64,000 nucleotides of DNA from Calendula officinalis (Eukaryota > Streptophyta > Magnoliopsida > Asterales > Asteraceae), in contig OY970833.1 of assembly GCA_963853835.1 (NCBI GenBank), positions 17,322,474 to 17,386,473 on the forward strand. Reading direction: 5' to 3'. Positions 25,827 through 37,062 of this stretch are shown here, in pieces. Made by a program: the position numbers and the translations under genes. Below the pieces are notes generated by a model. It ran no database searches. It was not told where the DNA came from and saw only the letters and a list, made by a program, of their open reading frames with translations. Each line of letters starts with the position of its first letter. The stretch's first letter is position 1.

Positions 25827-26689
25827 CGCACGTGATAACATCAAGTAGTTATACAAGCAAAGGTTAGAGTCTAGCAACCCGCCAATGCCCCTAGGAGTAT
25901 ATGAGGAGTTTCATAAAATCTTTGTTCAAAGTTTTTCAAGCAGTTATCCTTTTGTTACTGATACTATGTTGAATTTTAGACAAGGATCAATGTCAATCTA
26001 AAACTTCAACGATTCTGTTTCTCGATCTATATAATGAAATAGATTACCAAAACCAATCAAGATTCATCTTGATTACCTTTTGGGTGTGGCCACACATACA
26101 TCTATTCAAAATCATCGAGGGGCCCAGTAGTATCTAATCCACATACGTGGAGGAACAAATTCTATATTGACTGCACGTGTCTGTCATATGCTTAATGATA
26201 AACCCGATAATGGTTGTTATAGCAGCCTTATTCAGGTCAGCGTTTAACCACATCAAAGTTTGCCCCTCTACATACACAAACCAACTTGCATCTCAAGTCA
26301 GAGGATAAGTGACAAAGCCTTTGTGAGATTCACTTGTGACATAAATCCAAGAAGTGATTTCTCATAGTTTGGGTCAGTCCAATCGTGCATCGTTATGAGC
26401 GACATGTGAGTTTGATTTCATCATCCTTAGTCATACTAAGATAATGTCATCAATGCCCTCAGATTTGTCTTAATAATATTCCCATATTATCAATATGACA
26501 ATGGACAATTTAGAATATAAAACACAGTAAATATTCAAGGATATAAACATGCAAATATAGAACACAGTAGATATTCATATAAAAACGATCATATCAAATA
26601 TATCAATTTATTCCAATATAAACTGCTCACAGTTCCATTATCCAAATACTAAAACAGATTTACATGAAACTACTAGCTTGTCGAAGTCC
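25827..26689 (-). other. Nested element 3' non-coding region
   Basis: About 860 bp between the polypurine tract and the last recognisable RNase H remnant. It is AT-rich and has no open frame of note on either strand. I see no motif I can name. It probably corresponds to the 3' untranslated region plus eroded end of pol. Confidence 0.55.
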
Positions 26690-27760
26690 AATGTTCCATT
26701 CATATTCAAGATGTTTGGTACAAGACATTGAGTTCGATAAAGCGTCAGCTAGTTAGTTATCTGTTTGAACTTTAAGTGTACGAATTTCACATATCTCGAT
26801 AAATCATTCGAATGTAGTGAACCTTCGTGAATAGGATCTAGCGTCATCACGCCCTATTTCAAAACCAACATAAGTATAGCAAGTATACTTAGTTTCAGTT
26901 CAGTATCTCCACCATGACCAAGAAACATATCTCCAGTACTTTAAAATACTTCAATGTGTTCTTAACAGCAATCCAGTGACCTCTCATGAATTCTGTTGGT
27001 ATTTTCTAGTAAGGTCCCCTAAGGACGTTACATTTGGCCTAGTGCTCCTTACAGCGTACACGATGAATGCAATAGCCGATTCATAGGGGATTACATTCAT
27101 CCGCTTCACCACATCAGGTGTGGAAGGTCCTTGAGTCTCACTCAAGTTTACATTGTGTGGCATACGAGGACTTCCTCGTTTGGGAGTACCACTCTAAACC
27201 ATTTAGAATTTTGTCAATGTAAGCACTTTGACTTAAACCAATTAACCGCTTTGATCTATCATTATAGATCTTTACTTCAAGTATGTATGTCGTGTCCCTA
27301 CAATCCATCATGTCGAAACATTTTCCAAGCCAGGATTTTCATCTTGTAGCATGGTATATTGTTTCACATGAGTGACATATCATCAACATGTATGACTTGA
27401 GAAACGACAACGCTCCCACTAGCTTTCATATATACACATACTCAGTTTGGGTTTTAGGTGAAACAAACGTTTTGATTTCATCATCAACCAAATTTCATAG
27501 TCATAGTACACTACTTTGGCTATAAGAATCCTAATGTCTTTAGTAACAGGCGAGAAGGTTTCATCATTGTCAATCCAGTAGGATTGAGTGTAACCTTTTG
27601 CTACTATGAGAGATTTATAGGTGTGTATATTTTCATCCATGTCAACAGTCTTACTGTTTAGAGAAAGATCAACTAAGTTCAAAACTTGATTGTCTCTCAT
27701 GGATTTTATTTTCGCATTCATAGCTTCAAGTCATTTTTCGAATTCAAAATTCGATAATGC
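26690..27760 (-). pseudogene. Nested element pol remnant: RT and RNase H, decayed
   Basis: Minus-strand pieces in several frames match the copia RT/RNase H order. Near 27721 there is MNAKIKSMRDNQVLNL with LIVAKGYTQ and DETFSPV. At 27379-27390 the catalytic tetrad reads HVDD instead of YVDD. Near 27030-27125 there is RMNVIPYESAI and RSTRPNV, and near 26945-26990 NILKYF. The best open stretch is 100 codons (27419-27721). Stops and frameshifts separate every block, so no enzyme can be made. A captured K/D-rich linker is missing compared with usual family members. Confidence 0.82.
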
Positions 27761-27779
27761 AACTTGATAGTTAGGGGGT

Positions 27780-29200
27780 TCATAATGATCCTCGAAACTT
27801 GCTCCTCAGCATCGACATAAATCTATATCGTTCAGGTGCATGAAGTGTCCTTGCGGATCTATGAATGGGAACAACATCATCCTGTGGTCCAACATCTATA
27901 TGTCCAGCCTCAGAATGATATTTGCTAGTGTTACCAGAAGGTTGTGTATCTTCACTTTGAATCTTGTCAAAGTCTATAGTGCTCCCACTTGCTTTGTGAA
28001 ATGAGACTGTTCTCAAGAAACTCAGCATACCGAGTAACAACCATTGTTCTCAGTTGGGAAGTAAAATAGTAATCGAAGATATACTTGATAGATATGGGCT
28101 CAAGTTTGTTCGGCATGTCTCGTTCCACGAGATCCTCACAACCCCAGATCCTCAAGTAAGACAAATTAGGGACTTTCCCACGCCATATCTCATATGGTGT
28201 CTTTTTAACCTTTTGGTCGGAACCATATCAAGTATTCGAGCAGCAGACTTCAGTGCATGCCCCTCAAAAGGATAGTGTAAGAGTAGTAGGACTCATCATA
28301 GATCGCACCATGTCATACAGGGTCCGATATCTCTTTCCAGACCCACCATTATCTTGTGGAGTATATGAAAGAGTGAATTGTGAGACAATCTCACGATGTG
28401 AGGGATGATCCAGAAACTCTTGACTCATGTACTTTCATCCTTAATCAGGACTGAAAGCCTTTGTTGTCTTGCTAAGTTGATTTTCTACTTTTACTTTAGA
28501 AAGCTTTGAACGTTTCAAAGATTTCATGTTTATGTCTAATCAAGTAAACATAACCATAGCGACTGATATCATTAAAGCTTCCATGTTGATGTTTAATCAA
28601 GTAAACATAACCACATCGAATGATATCATCAGTGAAAGTAGGTGGCACCTTCCCTAGTCTTAGTTCTAAAAGGGCCACATACATCAGTATGTATGAGTCC
28701 AAGTAGATTTTTAGCTCTTTCGCCAACATGGGAGAAAAGCTTTCTTGTTATCTTTCCATAATATACAAGAGAGGCATTTTAAATGATTCATAATCATTTG
28801 TAAAGAAGCCCGTCGAGTTGTTTATGTGGAAAAGATGACGATGCTCTAGGTAAGTAGAATCCAAACCAATTTGGATTCTTGAGTGCTACATTTGTATATA
28901 GAACTATCGTTTGAATTAGGATCATGCATATTAATTTCAAACATACTATTATAAGGAATAGTAATAAAAAATGTTATTTTTCATAAAACAAGATATCATA
29001 ATCCCTTATTCAACAAACGATAAAGCTAAACAATGCATAATTGACAATTATTCAAAACAATAATTAACGCATTAGGAAGGATAAGATCACAGCTTCCATT
29101 CATTTAGCTTTCTACTTCACATTCAATCTTGCACATTTGTGTAAATGTGAGTTCCACAACTAGTGTCATACACTCAAGATTTATCACGAAAAGTATGGAG
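27780..29200 (-). pseudogene. Nested element pol remnant: protease and integrase, decayed
   Basis: Reading the minus strand: a protease-like segment near 29130-29175 (VYDTSCGTH, with the usual DTG or DSG now DTS); a pre-integrase fragment near 28740-28930 including SSIYKCSTQ; an integrase-core fragment at 28496-28729 with TFTDDI and HKHEIFETFKAF; the integrase C-terminal zone at 27967-28164 (LRIWGCEDLVERDMPNKLEP); and the linker before RT at 27780-28040 (IDFDKIQSEDTQPS). A 57-bp in-frame tandem duplication at about 28525-28638 repeats the RYGYVYLI block. Frames shift between blocks. All catalytic integrase positions cannot be recovered. Confidence 0.8.
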
Positions 29201-29229
29201 TTCTATAATGAAGATACCTAATGTGCTAA

Positions 29230-29945
29230 CTAGAACACATTTGTCCTTCATCAACTCTGCCACGTAGGCAGGACAATTCCTCCTTCAATGGCCAGTTTCA
29301 TCGCAATGATGGCAAGAAATATCCTTTGCAGGGTGCTCCTTTTTAGCAGGTGGGGGAATCGTAGGTTTGGAAAAGTAAACTAGCTTACCCTTACCTAGAC
29401 TCTTGCCTTGTGCTTGCGGTTTACCTTCCCTGATTGCAAGAAAAGTATTGGGTAACCCTTGCTCAACCAGTTTTACCATAGCATGTTCAACGATTGTCTT
29501 CCCCATGCTATGTACTTTTAAAACACTTTTCAAACTGGTCATAGTCCTTGGATAGTGAGGTAAGAATCAAGCTCATTCCAAGAACTTGTGGTAAGGGGTG
29601 ACCAAGACGTTCCATTGGATCAAGATAGCATTGCATATTCAAGATGTAAGTGCTAACTGATTGGCCGTCCTCCTGATTGCAAGCATGGAATGCTTTAACT
29701 GTTTTGAACAGTTCAAGTTCTGCCTTTTGTTGAAATATTATTTTCAACTCGCTTATCATGTCATATGCTGTGAGTTCCTCGAAGTACTTTCGAATCTCGA
29801 GGTTCATGCTCACAAGCATATGAGTAGCAACTTCTTGGTGTTCGTTAAACGTTTCGGTAAAGGCTTGACGAACAGCAGCAGAATCACTGACAGGAGGTGC
29901 CTCAGGTAAGGCCTCTTATAGGTGTATCAACTTTCTCATCTCTAA
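29230..29945 (-). pseudogene. Nested element gag remnant
   Basis: Two overlapping open pieces (29508-29819 and 29285-29542) in different frames cover a copia gag of the UBN2/Retrotran_gag_2 type, with KAFHACNQEDGQSVSTY and MERLGHPLPQVLG, followed by a CHHCDETGH zinc knuckle. The knuckle is cut by TGG-to-TGA directly after the histidine; RRNCPAYVAELMKD follows in the same frame beyond the stop. The N-terminal part to about 29945 has further stops. Gag protein from this copy would be non-functional. Confidence 0.85.
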
Positions 29946-31865
29946 GGACAATCCTTAGAATTCGATATCAGAAGATAAAGTTGATATTAGTCAGTTTCAG
30001 TTTTCAAGAACTGATTTTTGAGTGGAGATACTTAGGTTTTGATGTTGTTGTTATATGTATAACAACCAAAGTTCAAAAAATAGTATTTTCAATAATAATT
30101 TCTTTTAATCAATTAACTACCCAATTAATTTTAATTAAAAGCTAAGATCCCATTGAGCTTCTATCACCGCATCAGTTGATCTGCTAGAGGTGATAGATCC
30201 AATAGGTAGGTGACGATCAACAATTGCATTACAAGTGCAACTCTTAGAGGTATGGGACTTCATGGCACCTAGTGAACAAGCATCTAGGGTCAAGTGGCAT
30301 GTTTGTCGCATCGTCGCCTCGAGTCAAGGTCTCACCGTTAACTCGATTAAGTCATCCAATGTGAAATCATGTCAAAACAGCTCTAGGTCTCACGCGTAGA
30401 GAATAATGACCTCGGATCTAGATTCAAACCACGTCTCACGTGAATTCAAAAATAGAAGCAAGTGATTTACAACCGATTGGACGGCGTGACTTAAATTTTA
30501 GGTATGTTAAATTTTAATTAATAAAATTTTATTAAGATATGAATGAATCATGTACTTCATTCATATAACTTCATAAGTCGTTTAATAAACGGTAAAAACA
30601 TTTAACGATTATTAAGGTTTAAATTTCAAATTGTATTTAAACTTAGTTTAATCTCAAAACAATTTTAGACTAAAGGTTTAATCATCAATGATTAACTATT
30701 ATTTTAAGTTTCAAATCATATTTAAACTTAGTTTAATCTCAAAACAATTTTAGATTAAAGGTTTAATCATCAATGATTAACTAGTAATTATCGATGATTA
30801 AATGTTTGGATGTTTTAATGTTTGTGTCAAAAAACCATTTTTAATTGTTTTATTTACTTGTATCTAATAGGAAAAGAAAACAACCACAAACATAAATAAA
30901 ACATGCAACAAATTTTGTGCAAACCTCAACCGATGAAATCCTAGGTTCGGTCACGTGAGTCATCACGACGGACCGAAGGGTCAAACTAGGGGACGGGCCA
31001 ACATGAACCCAAACGGGCCTACATAAACCCAATGGGCTCCCACTTGCTCCAAGACATTCTTGAGCAAGTAGAACCCAAAATTGTGAAAAAGTGTAATCTG
31101 CCAGAAAATTCCAGCAGACTTTGAAGCCCAAAAAGTCACTGAAGGAGTCTTCGTTGGTCTTCCCGGCCTTCTGGAAAGTTGTAGCCCACGACTTTGCAAG
31201 CATTTTAGGCTTTTGAATCGCCCAAAACGGAGTCCGTATGCCTCTGGAAAACCTGTTTTCGTACCGCCCTCGCTTTTGTGACGGAAATTGGTTGTTTTCT
31301 TCATTAGTCTTCAATATTTTTTATCAACAATTTACAATAAAAAGATAAAATAAATACAATCTATTCTATTACTTTTACATTACAAATTGCCCCAAAAATG
31401 GCACCAAAAATAAAAGAAAAATAAATGAAACAAATTACAATAATTAAGCCAAAAAAACAAGGCTTTTCCCAAACAACCAAACATCAACCACATTCATTCA
31501 CAAATGGTCTAGGCTTTCATCGGTTTGCACAAACAAGCAACAATTGACAAGGCTTTGGCTTGGGATATGGCAAAAATACATGTTTTGCCATATCAACAAA
31601 ATGGAATTAAAAATTAAATTCCAAGCCAAATAATCAAAAAATACAATAACAAGATTAATTTTTTTATATAATTTTGTAACAAGTGACAATAGGGTTCCAA
31701 AAGTACCATATTTTAACCCATATTTTTATAAAAATCCGAAAATTAAATTAAAAAAAAAACCCGTAGGGTTTTTGTTTTTGTCCGATCGGAATTTTAAAAA
31801 CACATAAACGATTGTTTTTTGCCACTTTTCACAAAATCTAGCTAATTATATGATTAATATAATGA
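29946..31865 (-). other. Nested element leader (5' untranslated region)
   Basis: About 1.9 kb between the primer site and gag. It contains open frames of 154 and 107 codons (30850-31314), but they overlap in different frames, begin after a non-coding stretch and resemble nothing I know. Long untranslated leaders are common in plant LTR elements and may carry packaging signals. It also contains the 85-bp tandem duplication listed separately, and is strongly A-rich near 31320-31480. Confidence 0.6.
30624..30793. repeat. 85-bp tandem duplication in nested leader
   Basis: TTTCAAAT starts at 30624 and again at 30709, and the following TTTAAACTTAGTTTAATCTC and GGTTTAATCATCAATG are shared. The two units differ at only a few bases. 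Confidence 0.85.
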
Positions 31866-31877
31866 CTCGTGATACCA
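31866..31877 (-). other. Nested element primer binding site
   Basis: The minus strand reads TGGTATCACGAG one base inside the 5' LTR. The first eight bases match the plant initiator tRNA-Met primer site (TGGTATCAGAGC); the rest differs. Confidence 0.75.
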
Positions 31878-31878
31878 C

Positions 31879-32532
31879 TAATGGAGATTTTCGGTTAAAA
31901 CATTTAACAAACGCAGCGGAAAAGATCAAATCACCATGAACGGATCTTGATATCAATCATACAATTAAACTATAAGAAAATCAAAGAGATTGGATGAACA
32001 TTTCATACCCTTGAAGCCTTTGATCTTGTTGTGGATTCGGATGGATTTGATGATGGATTGAAACCAAGTATTCAATTAGAATACCTCTAAAAGAAATCCA
32101 CACAACACAAGCAAGAACACCAATGGAGGATGCTAGTCCTTGAATCTTGAGAGCAAAAAGAAACAAAAAAACACATACAAGTGTGTGTTGGGGATGGCCA
32201 AATGGGTGGTCAAGGGTGAGTTTATGGAGCCATTCAACACTCTTAATGGTGCCATAAAGACCCATCAATGATTTCCATAAACCATTGTTCCATTTGCACT
32301 TTAGTCCCTAGTCATTTGTTTCTTCCATTTTGCTCACAATAAAGTTTCAATATTAACAATTAATATTAAACTTATTATACACAAGCTTATAGCTTATATA
32401 TTAATAATTAATGTAATTACACTAATTACACTAATTATATAATGGTGTTTAGTGTTTAAGTGTGTGACCCTTTAGGCTCACAAACAACTAGCCATATAAC
32501 TATATGTTATACGCGTGAAGCATATTCCAACA
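31879..32532 (-). repeat. Nested element 5' LTR (right)
   Basis: 654 bp, matching 25162-25815 at all but one position. As the 5' LTR it would hold the promoter; TATATAAG at 32393-32400 on the minus strand is a candidate TATA element. It ends against the GTTGT duplication at 32533. Confidence 0.93.
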
Positions 32533-32537
32533 GTTGT
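32533..32537. repeat. Target site duplication of nested element, right copy
   Basis: GTTGT, repeating 25157-25161, lies directly outside the nested 5' LTR. TE1 pol sequence resumes here. Confidence 0.85.
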
Positions 32538-34170
32538 GTGTCTGATACTGAGTGGAATTCTGGTCAGTATTAGACACCGGAGGTTGCTGTTCAGTTCCAT
32601 TTTGCAGAGTGGATATGGATTCTTGTGAAGTGTTGGATGGTTCACCTTCTTCATATGTAGAGTGGTTCAGATCATTAGTTGGAAACTCAGTATGGAGGTC
32701 CTCTGTTATGGGAACCTCAGTATTAGTCGCAGTATAGTGATACTGAGTTTGAACTTGATCAGTTTCATTAAACTTATTGGGAATAAAGTGTGGATGAAAC
32801 TTGGGCTGTTCAGCAATGGAGTGTTCTGGATTGCATAAAATATCTATGCCACTTATGTCTTCACTTGCTGAGGTAGAATTCTCATTCTGATCTTCATCGA
32901 ATGTGACATGAATGGATTCTACAATCATCTTGGTTGAGATGATATACACTCTGAAAGCTTTAGAGTGTGGAGAGTAACCCATGAACACACCTTCATTTGC
33001 TTTGGGAGAAAATATGTTGAGATTTTGTTTTGTACTGAGTACAAAGCATTTACTCCCAAAGATGTGGAAGTATTCCACATTAGGAATCTTGCCATTATAT
33101 AACTCATATGGAGTCTTCAGATGTCTTTGGACTATAGTAGCTCTATTCTGAGTGAAGTTTGCACAGTTTACAGCTTCAGCCCAGAAACTCAGTGCCAGTC
33201 CAGCATGGCATAATAAAGTTCTTGCAGCTTCAATCAGTGTTCTATTCTTTCTTTCTACAACACCATTTTGTTGTGGTGTGTAGGCTGCAGAGAAGTTTTG
33301 AATGATTCCTTTTTCTTCACAGAAATCTGCTAATACTGAGTTCTTAAACTCAGTACCATGGTCACTTCTAAGTTGCTTGACCTTGTTGCCTTTTTGAAGT
33401 TCCTCTCTTTTTATAAAGGCAATGATTTCTGTTGTTGCATCTGACTTAGTCTTGAGGAAGATGACCCAAGTATATCTTGAAAATTCATCAACCAAGACTA
33501 GAGTATAGATCTTTTTGGCCAAAGATGGTGTGCTGATGGGGCCAAAAAGATCCATATGTATCATTGTAAGAGGTTCATTAATGGAATGATTGACTTTGGA
33601 CTTGAATGAACTCTTCTTCTGCTTGCCCATTTCACATGCTGAGCATAACTTATCTTTTGAATAAGTAATTGTGGGCAACCCTCTCACCAGTTTCTTCATA
33701 CTGAGCTCGTTGATATTTCTAAAGTTGATGTGAGAGAGTTTCTTGTGCCATAGCCAATGCAATTCTGGCTTGACTTTAGAAAGCAGGCATACTCGAATAG
33801 TTGGGTCTATTTCAGATAGGTTGACCACATATACGTCTTTTTCTCTTCTAGCAATGAGTACATGCTGGCCTTTATCATTGTAGATGATTCCTGCAACCTT
33901 CCTGAATCGAGCTTCATTGTCATCATCACACATCTGGCTGATACTGAGCAGATTGTGTTTTAGACCCTCTACATAGGAAACTCTTTTAAAAGTTATGTTG
34001 CCTGCCTTGATCACACCATAACCTCTTGTCTTTCCCACCGAGTCATCTCCAAATTTAACAGAAGGACCCTTCTCTGGAGTATAATTGAGAAGGTATTCCA
34101 TACTGCCTGTCATGTGTCTTGAGCAGCCACTATCTAAATACCATTTTCTGTCACCCTGCACAAGACACAA
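32533..34170 (-). pseudogene. TE1 pol, 5' part: protease and integrase, cut by insertion
   Basis: Copia pol up to the linker after integrase. It keeps the protease motif WYLDSGCSRHMTG, the integrase zinc residues (WHKKLSH and CSAC), the core signatures HMDLFG, LRSDHGTEF and NGVVERKNR, and the Ser/Thr/Glu-rich linker. The open frame (32500-34170) starts at a TTG and runs into the nested LTR. It lies in the -1 frame relative to gag, as in TE2. Function is lost because RT and RNase H are separated by 7.4 kb and are incomplete. Confidence 0.93.
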
Positions 34171-35501
34171 AATAAGAATTAGTTGTTTTTAGGAACCCAT
34201 TTTTGAATGGGACCTTTGGTGGGATAAACATATTTTGACTTAATCTCTTTATATGGAGAGGTCGGTATCACTTCGGGGGTAACTTTAGAAGTTTTCTTTG
34301 GTGATACTGACTTAGTTTCTCTCCTTTTCTTTGGTACTGAGTACCTAGGACTTGAGAGATCAGTCCAGCATTCATCTCCCTTATGACCAGTATGATGACA
34401 TCTATAACATTTTCTAGGTCTATTTCTAAACATATTTTCATACGGTATTTTAGAAAAATGTTTCACTTTTGGTAGGTCAGTATGAACGAGTTTTGCAAAT
34501 TGTTTACTTAAAGATTTGACCTGATCACCAAGTGTTTTTAAAATGTTAATTTTGTCATTTTTAATAGGTGTATTAACATTGTTTTTAACTGGTTTAGGAG
34601 ATGGAGGATCTGGTTGCTTCTTTTTATTTGGCAGAGAAGTCTTTCTAATATTATTAGTGGTAGACTTCTTGTCTTTGTCAACTAAAGACCTAGTTGAAGT
34701 TGTTTTTTGTTTATCATGTTTTGAAGAAACAACTTTAACAAGTTCTTTAGATGTCTCAGTATATGATGTTTCTGTTCCTGCAACTTCTGTATTAGATGAA
34801 GCATTTGAGATAGAAGTTGTCTTATTATCATTATATAATTCAAAAGTTGTTGTATTAAATAATAATTCAAAAGGTGGAACAGCAGAAGTGTCATACTGAA
34901 CTATTGGTAGCTCGGTATCAGAAATTTCCGTTATATGAAATTCAATACTGAGTTCTTGTAGCTCAGTATAGCACTTTGAGCATATGGAGGGACCAATAGG
35001 TTTTTCTAAAATTTAATTTTCCTCATCATCTGACTCAGTTTGACATCCAACTTCACTTAAAGTTTTAGCTTTTACAAAATTAATAGGGTTCATAGTAGAA
35101 AACTCTTCAAATAAATCAGCAAAATTGTTCCTATTTTTAAATTGAGGATCAACACCAAGTGCAGCCCTCACATTTTCTGGGAATTGTTGATTTAAACATT
35201 TATTTAATTTTATTAAAGCATTTCCCCAAGATTTACACTGTTCTTCAAATTTCTCTTTTTCAAGTTTGTGTAAATGAGCTTTATCAGCTAATCTTTGGTT
35301 AATGTCTTTTAAATCTGAAAAGTTTAGTTCTAAATCTTTATATTTTGCTAATTTATCCAAGTTTTCATTATTTACCCTTTCAAGTTCTTGAATTGTTAAT
35401 TTTAAAGCTTTTTCTTTTTGTACAGAAGTTTTAAGATCAACAATCATATACTCAAAAATCTTGGTTTTTTCATTCAGTGAATAAGTTTGAAAGGAACTTA
35501 C
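34156..35501 (-). other. Predicted gag-pol intron in TE1 (1346 bp)
   Basis: Donor TACAAG/GTAAGTTCC (exon ends 35502) and acceptor TTGTGTCTTGTGCAG/GG (exon starts 34155). A CTAAT branch-like site stands about 24 bases before the acceptor. Both ends fall between codons, and the length is the same 1346 bases as in TE2. Removal would join gag in frame to the protease. See the TE2 entry and finding for reasoning. Not proven without RNA. Confidence 0.5.
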
Positions 35502-36752
35502 CTTGTACAACTGAGTGGAATCCCAATCAGTATGAACACTCATCCTCTCAGCCTCTTTGATATCCTTTTCAAAGGAGCTCTTCAAATCATCTTCAGTGAA
35601 AGCCATAAAGGCTTTATTTTCAATCTCTTCCTCGTCATCACTTAAGTCTTCATCCATCCAGGCTTCTGAGTAAAGTGCTTGATGAGGTGCTCCATTCCCT
35701 TCTGCCCTCTTGCCCTTGCTCCAATTCTTCAGTTTGACATATTTGTCTCTATACCTCTTTGCTCGGTATGCAATCTTGTCATTTTGGTCAGTCTCAGAAG
35801 ACTTGGTATGACAATTTGCAGCAATATGTCCAGGCTTTCCACACCTATAGCAAAGACCTGATCTTGGGTCAGTATTAGAAGAGCTAACACCAAGCCTCTT
35901 CTTCTTCAACTCATCCAGCTTCATAGACATAAGAGCCATTTGGGTTTCAAGCTCTTCTGCCTCAGCGTCAGCAAGATCAACTTCTGGTTCTTCTGGCTCA
36001 GTTACAGTATATGCCTATTGCACAACTAGAGCCATGCCAGTGGAAGCTTTGTAAGTTTTCTTCCAGTTGATCAGTCTTGCAGCATTATTCTCTTCATGAT
36101 TCAACATTAGACCATACAAAGTTTGAAGAGTGTATGACTCAATGTTGTTAGCAGCATTGACAGAGTTTGTCATGTCAAGAAATTGTTGAGGAAGACTATC
36201 CAGGAACTTTTGAACAAGCTCTCCTTCCTCTTTCACAATGCCTACACTGATTAAATAATGGATAACAGTATTGAACCTGTTATAGAGAGTGGTGATGTCT
36301 TCATTAGGAGTTGAGAAGAAATTTTCATATTTCCTTCTCATGTTGCTTTTTCTTTGCAACTTCACCTTTGATGTGCCTTCATAGGTGACTGATAGACTAT
36401 CCCACATAGCCTTTGCTGTTGGCAATTTCATAATTGCATTAAGTATCTCTTTGGTAACAGCATTACCAATCACCTCTTTAGCTCTGGAGTCTAAAGCATA
36501 CAACTGACGGTCAGTATCAGTCCAGTTGTGCTTTAGTTTAGGTACAGTTCTTATGCCCTCAGGAGCATCATCAGTAGCCGCAACATGTTCCACAGTTTGT
36601 GGAATGATGGGACCATCATATAGAACAGTGAGCATTTCATGATGAATGGATTCAAGATACCACTGAGCTTTTAGCTTCCATTGACGGAAGTCTTTTCCAT
36701 CAAAGATGGGTATTCCCTTTCCAGACATAACTGGTGCAACAATGGTAGACAT
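34179..36752 (-). pseudogene. TE1 gag, two nonsense codons
   Basis: Same length and organisation as TE2 gag: capsid-like UBN2 region, CYRCGKPGHIAANC knuckle, coiled coil, Ser/Thr/Lys-rich tail, second knuckle CYRCHHTGHKGDEC. The start ATG is at 36752. A CAG-to-TAG change at 36015-36017 and a GAA-to-TAA change at 35013-35015 split it into 245-, 308- and roughly 278-codon pieces, all in one frame with no indel. The final piece (to 34179) is open but lacks an early ATG. The stops are unique to TE1, so they arose after insertion or in its source copy. Confidence 0.92.
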
Positions 36753-36836
36753 TTTTGATTTTGGAGTATGGGAAGGATAAGTATAGGGGATGGCTGCCAG
36801 GGTTAAAGATCGACTAAATAAGAGTTTATTTAGCCA

Positions 36837-36848
36837 GCTCTGATACCA
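36837..36848 (-). other. TE1 primer binding site
   Basis: The minus strand reads TGGTATCAGAGC two bases after the 5' LTR, the classic plant copia site complementary to the 3' end of initiator tRNA-Met. Confidence 0.95.
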
Positions 36849-36960
36849 GTTGTTAGGTCACAACAACCCTGGTTTATAGTTTTAATTGATAGATTATTAT
36901 ACTTAGAGAAATATTAGAGTGATACCACAAGAATATAGTCAATGTATAAATCCACTGAGT

Positions 36961-36988
36961 GTGGCTTGTTGCGGAATAACAAGACCAC
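36961..36988 (-). promoter_or_regulatory. Conserved LTR hairpin with paired changes (TE1 5' LTR)
   Basis: Arms GTGGCTTGTT and AACAAGACCAC pair over ten positions with one bulged base and a seven-base loop. The matching hairpin in TE2 (62502-62529) has arms GTGGTATGCT and AGCAATACCAC. Changes in one arm are matched in the other. It lies between the TATA box and the primer site, so it would be in the genomic RNA leader. Role unknown. Confidence 0.6.
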
Positions 36989-37054
36989 TGATCAATTACA
37001 AAAGATGTGAATGTGTAAAGTAAATCGGTAAGTACTCCTTTGCAAGATGATCTC

Positions 37055-37062
37055 TATTTATA
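37055..37062 (-). promoter_or_regulatory. TATA box of TE1 5' LTR
   Basis: TATAAATA on the minus strand, about 200 bases before the end of the LTR in the direction of transcription. The identical box is found in all four LTRs of this family here (19942, 37055, 51617, 62596). Confidence 0.75.

Larger units (their letters stand above)
25162..32532 (-). mobile_element. Nested Ty1-copia element (7371 bp) with young LTRs and decayed interior
   Basis: Inserted in TE1 pol in the same orientation as its host element. It has 654-bp LTRs, a primer site complementary to initiator tRNA-Met over its first bases, a long leader, and remnants of gag, protease, integrase, RT and RNase H in copia order on the minus strand. 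None of these genes is open: frameshifts, stops and internal duplications are spread through all of them. Yet the two LTRs differ at only one base by eye. It is a different family from TE1/TE2; the gag zinc-knuckle region (CHHCDETGH, then RNCPAYVAEL) belongs to a common plant copia type. It must be younger than TE1. Confidence 0.93.

Noticed and set aside
30850..31314. 154-codon frame and an overlapping 107-codon frame in the nested leader
   Set aside because: They overlap in two frames, have no recognised motif and lie in the untranslated leader upstream of gag.
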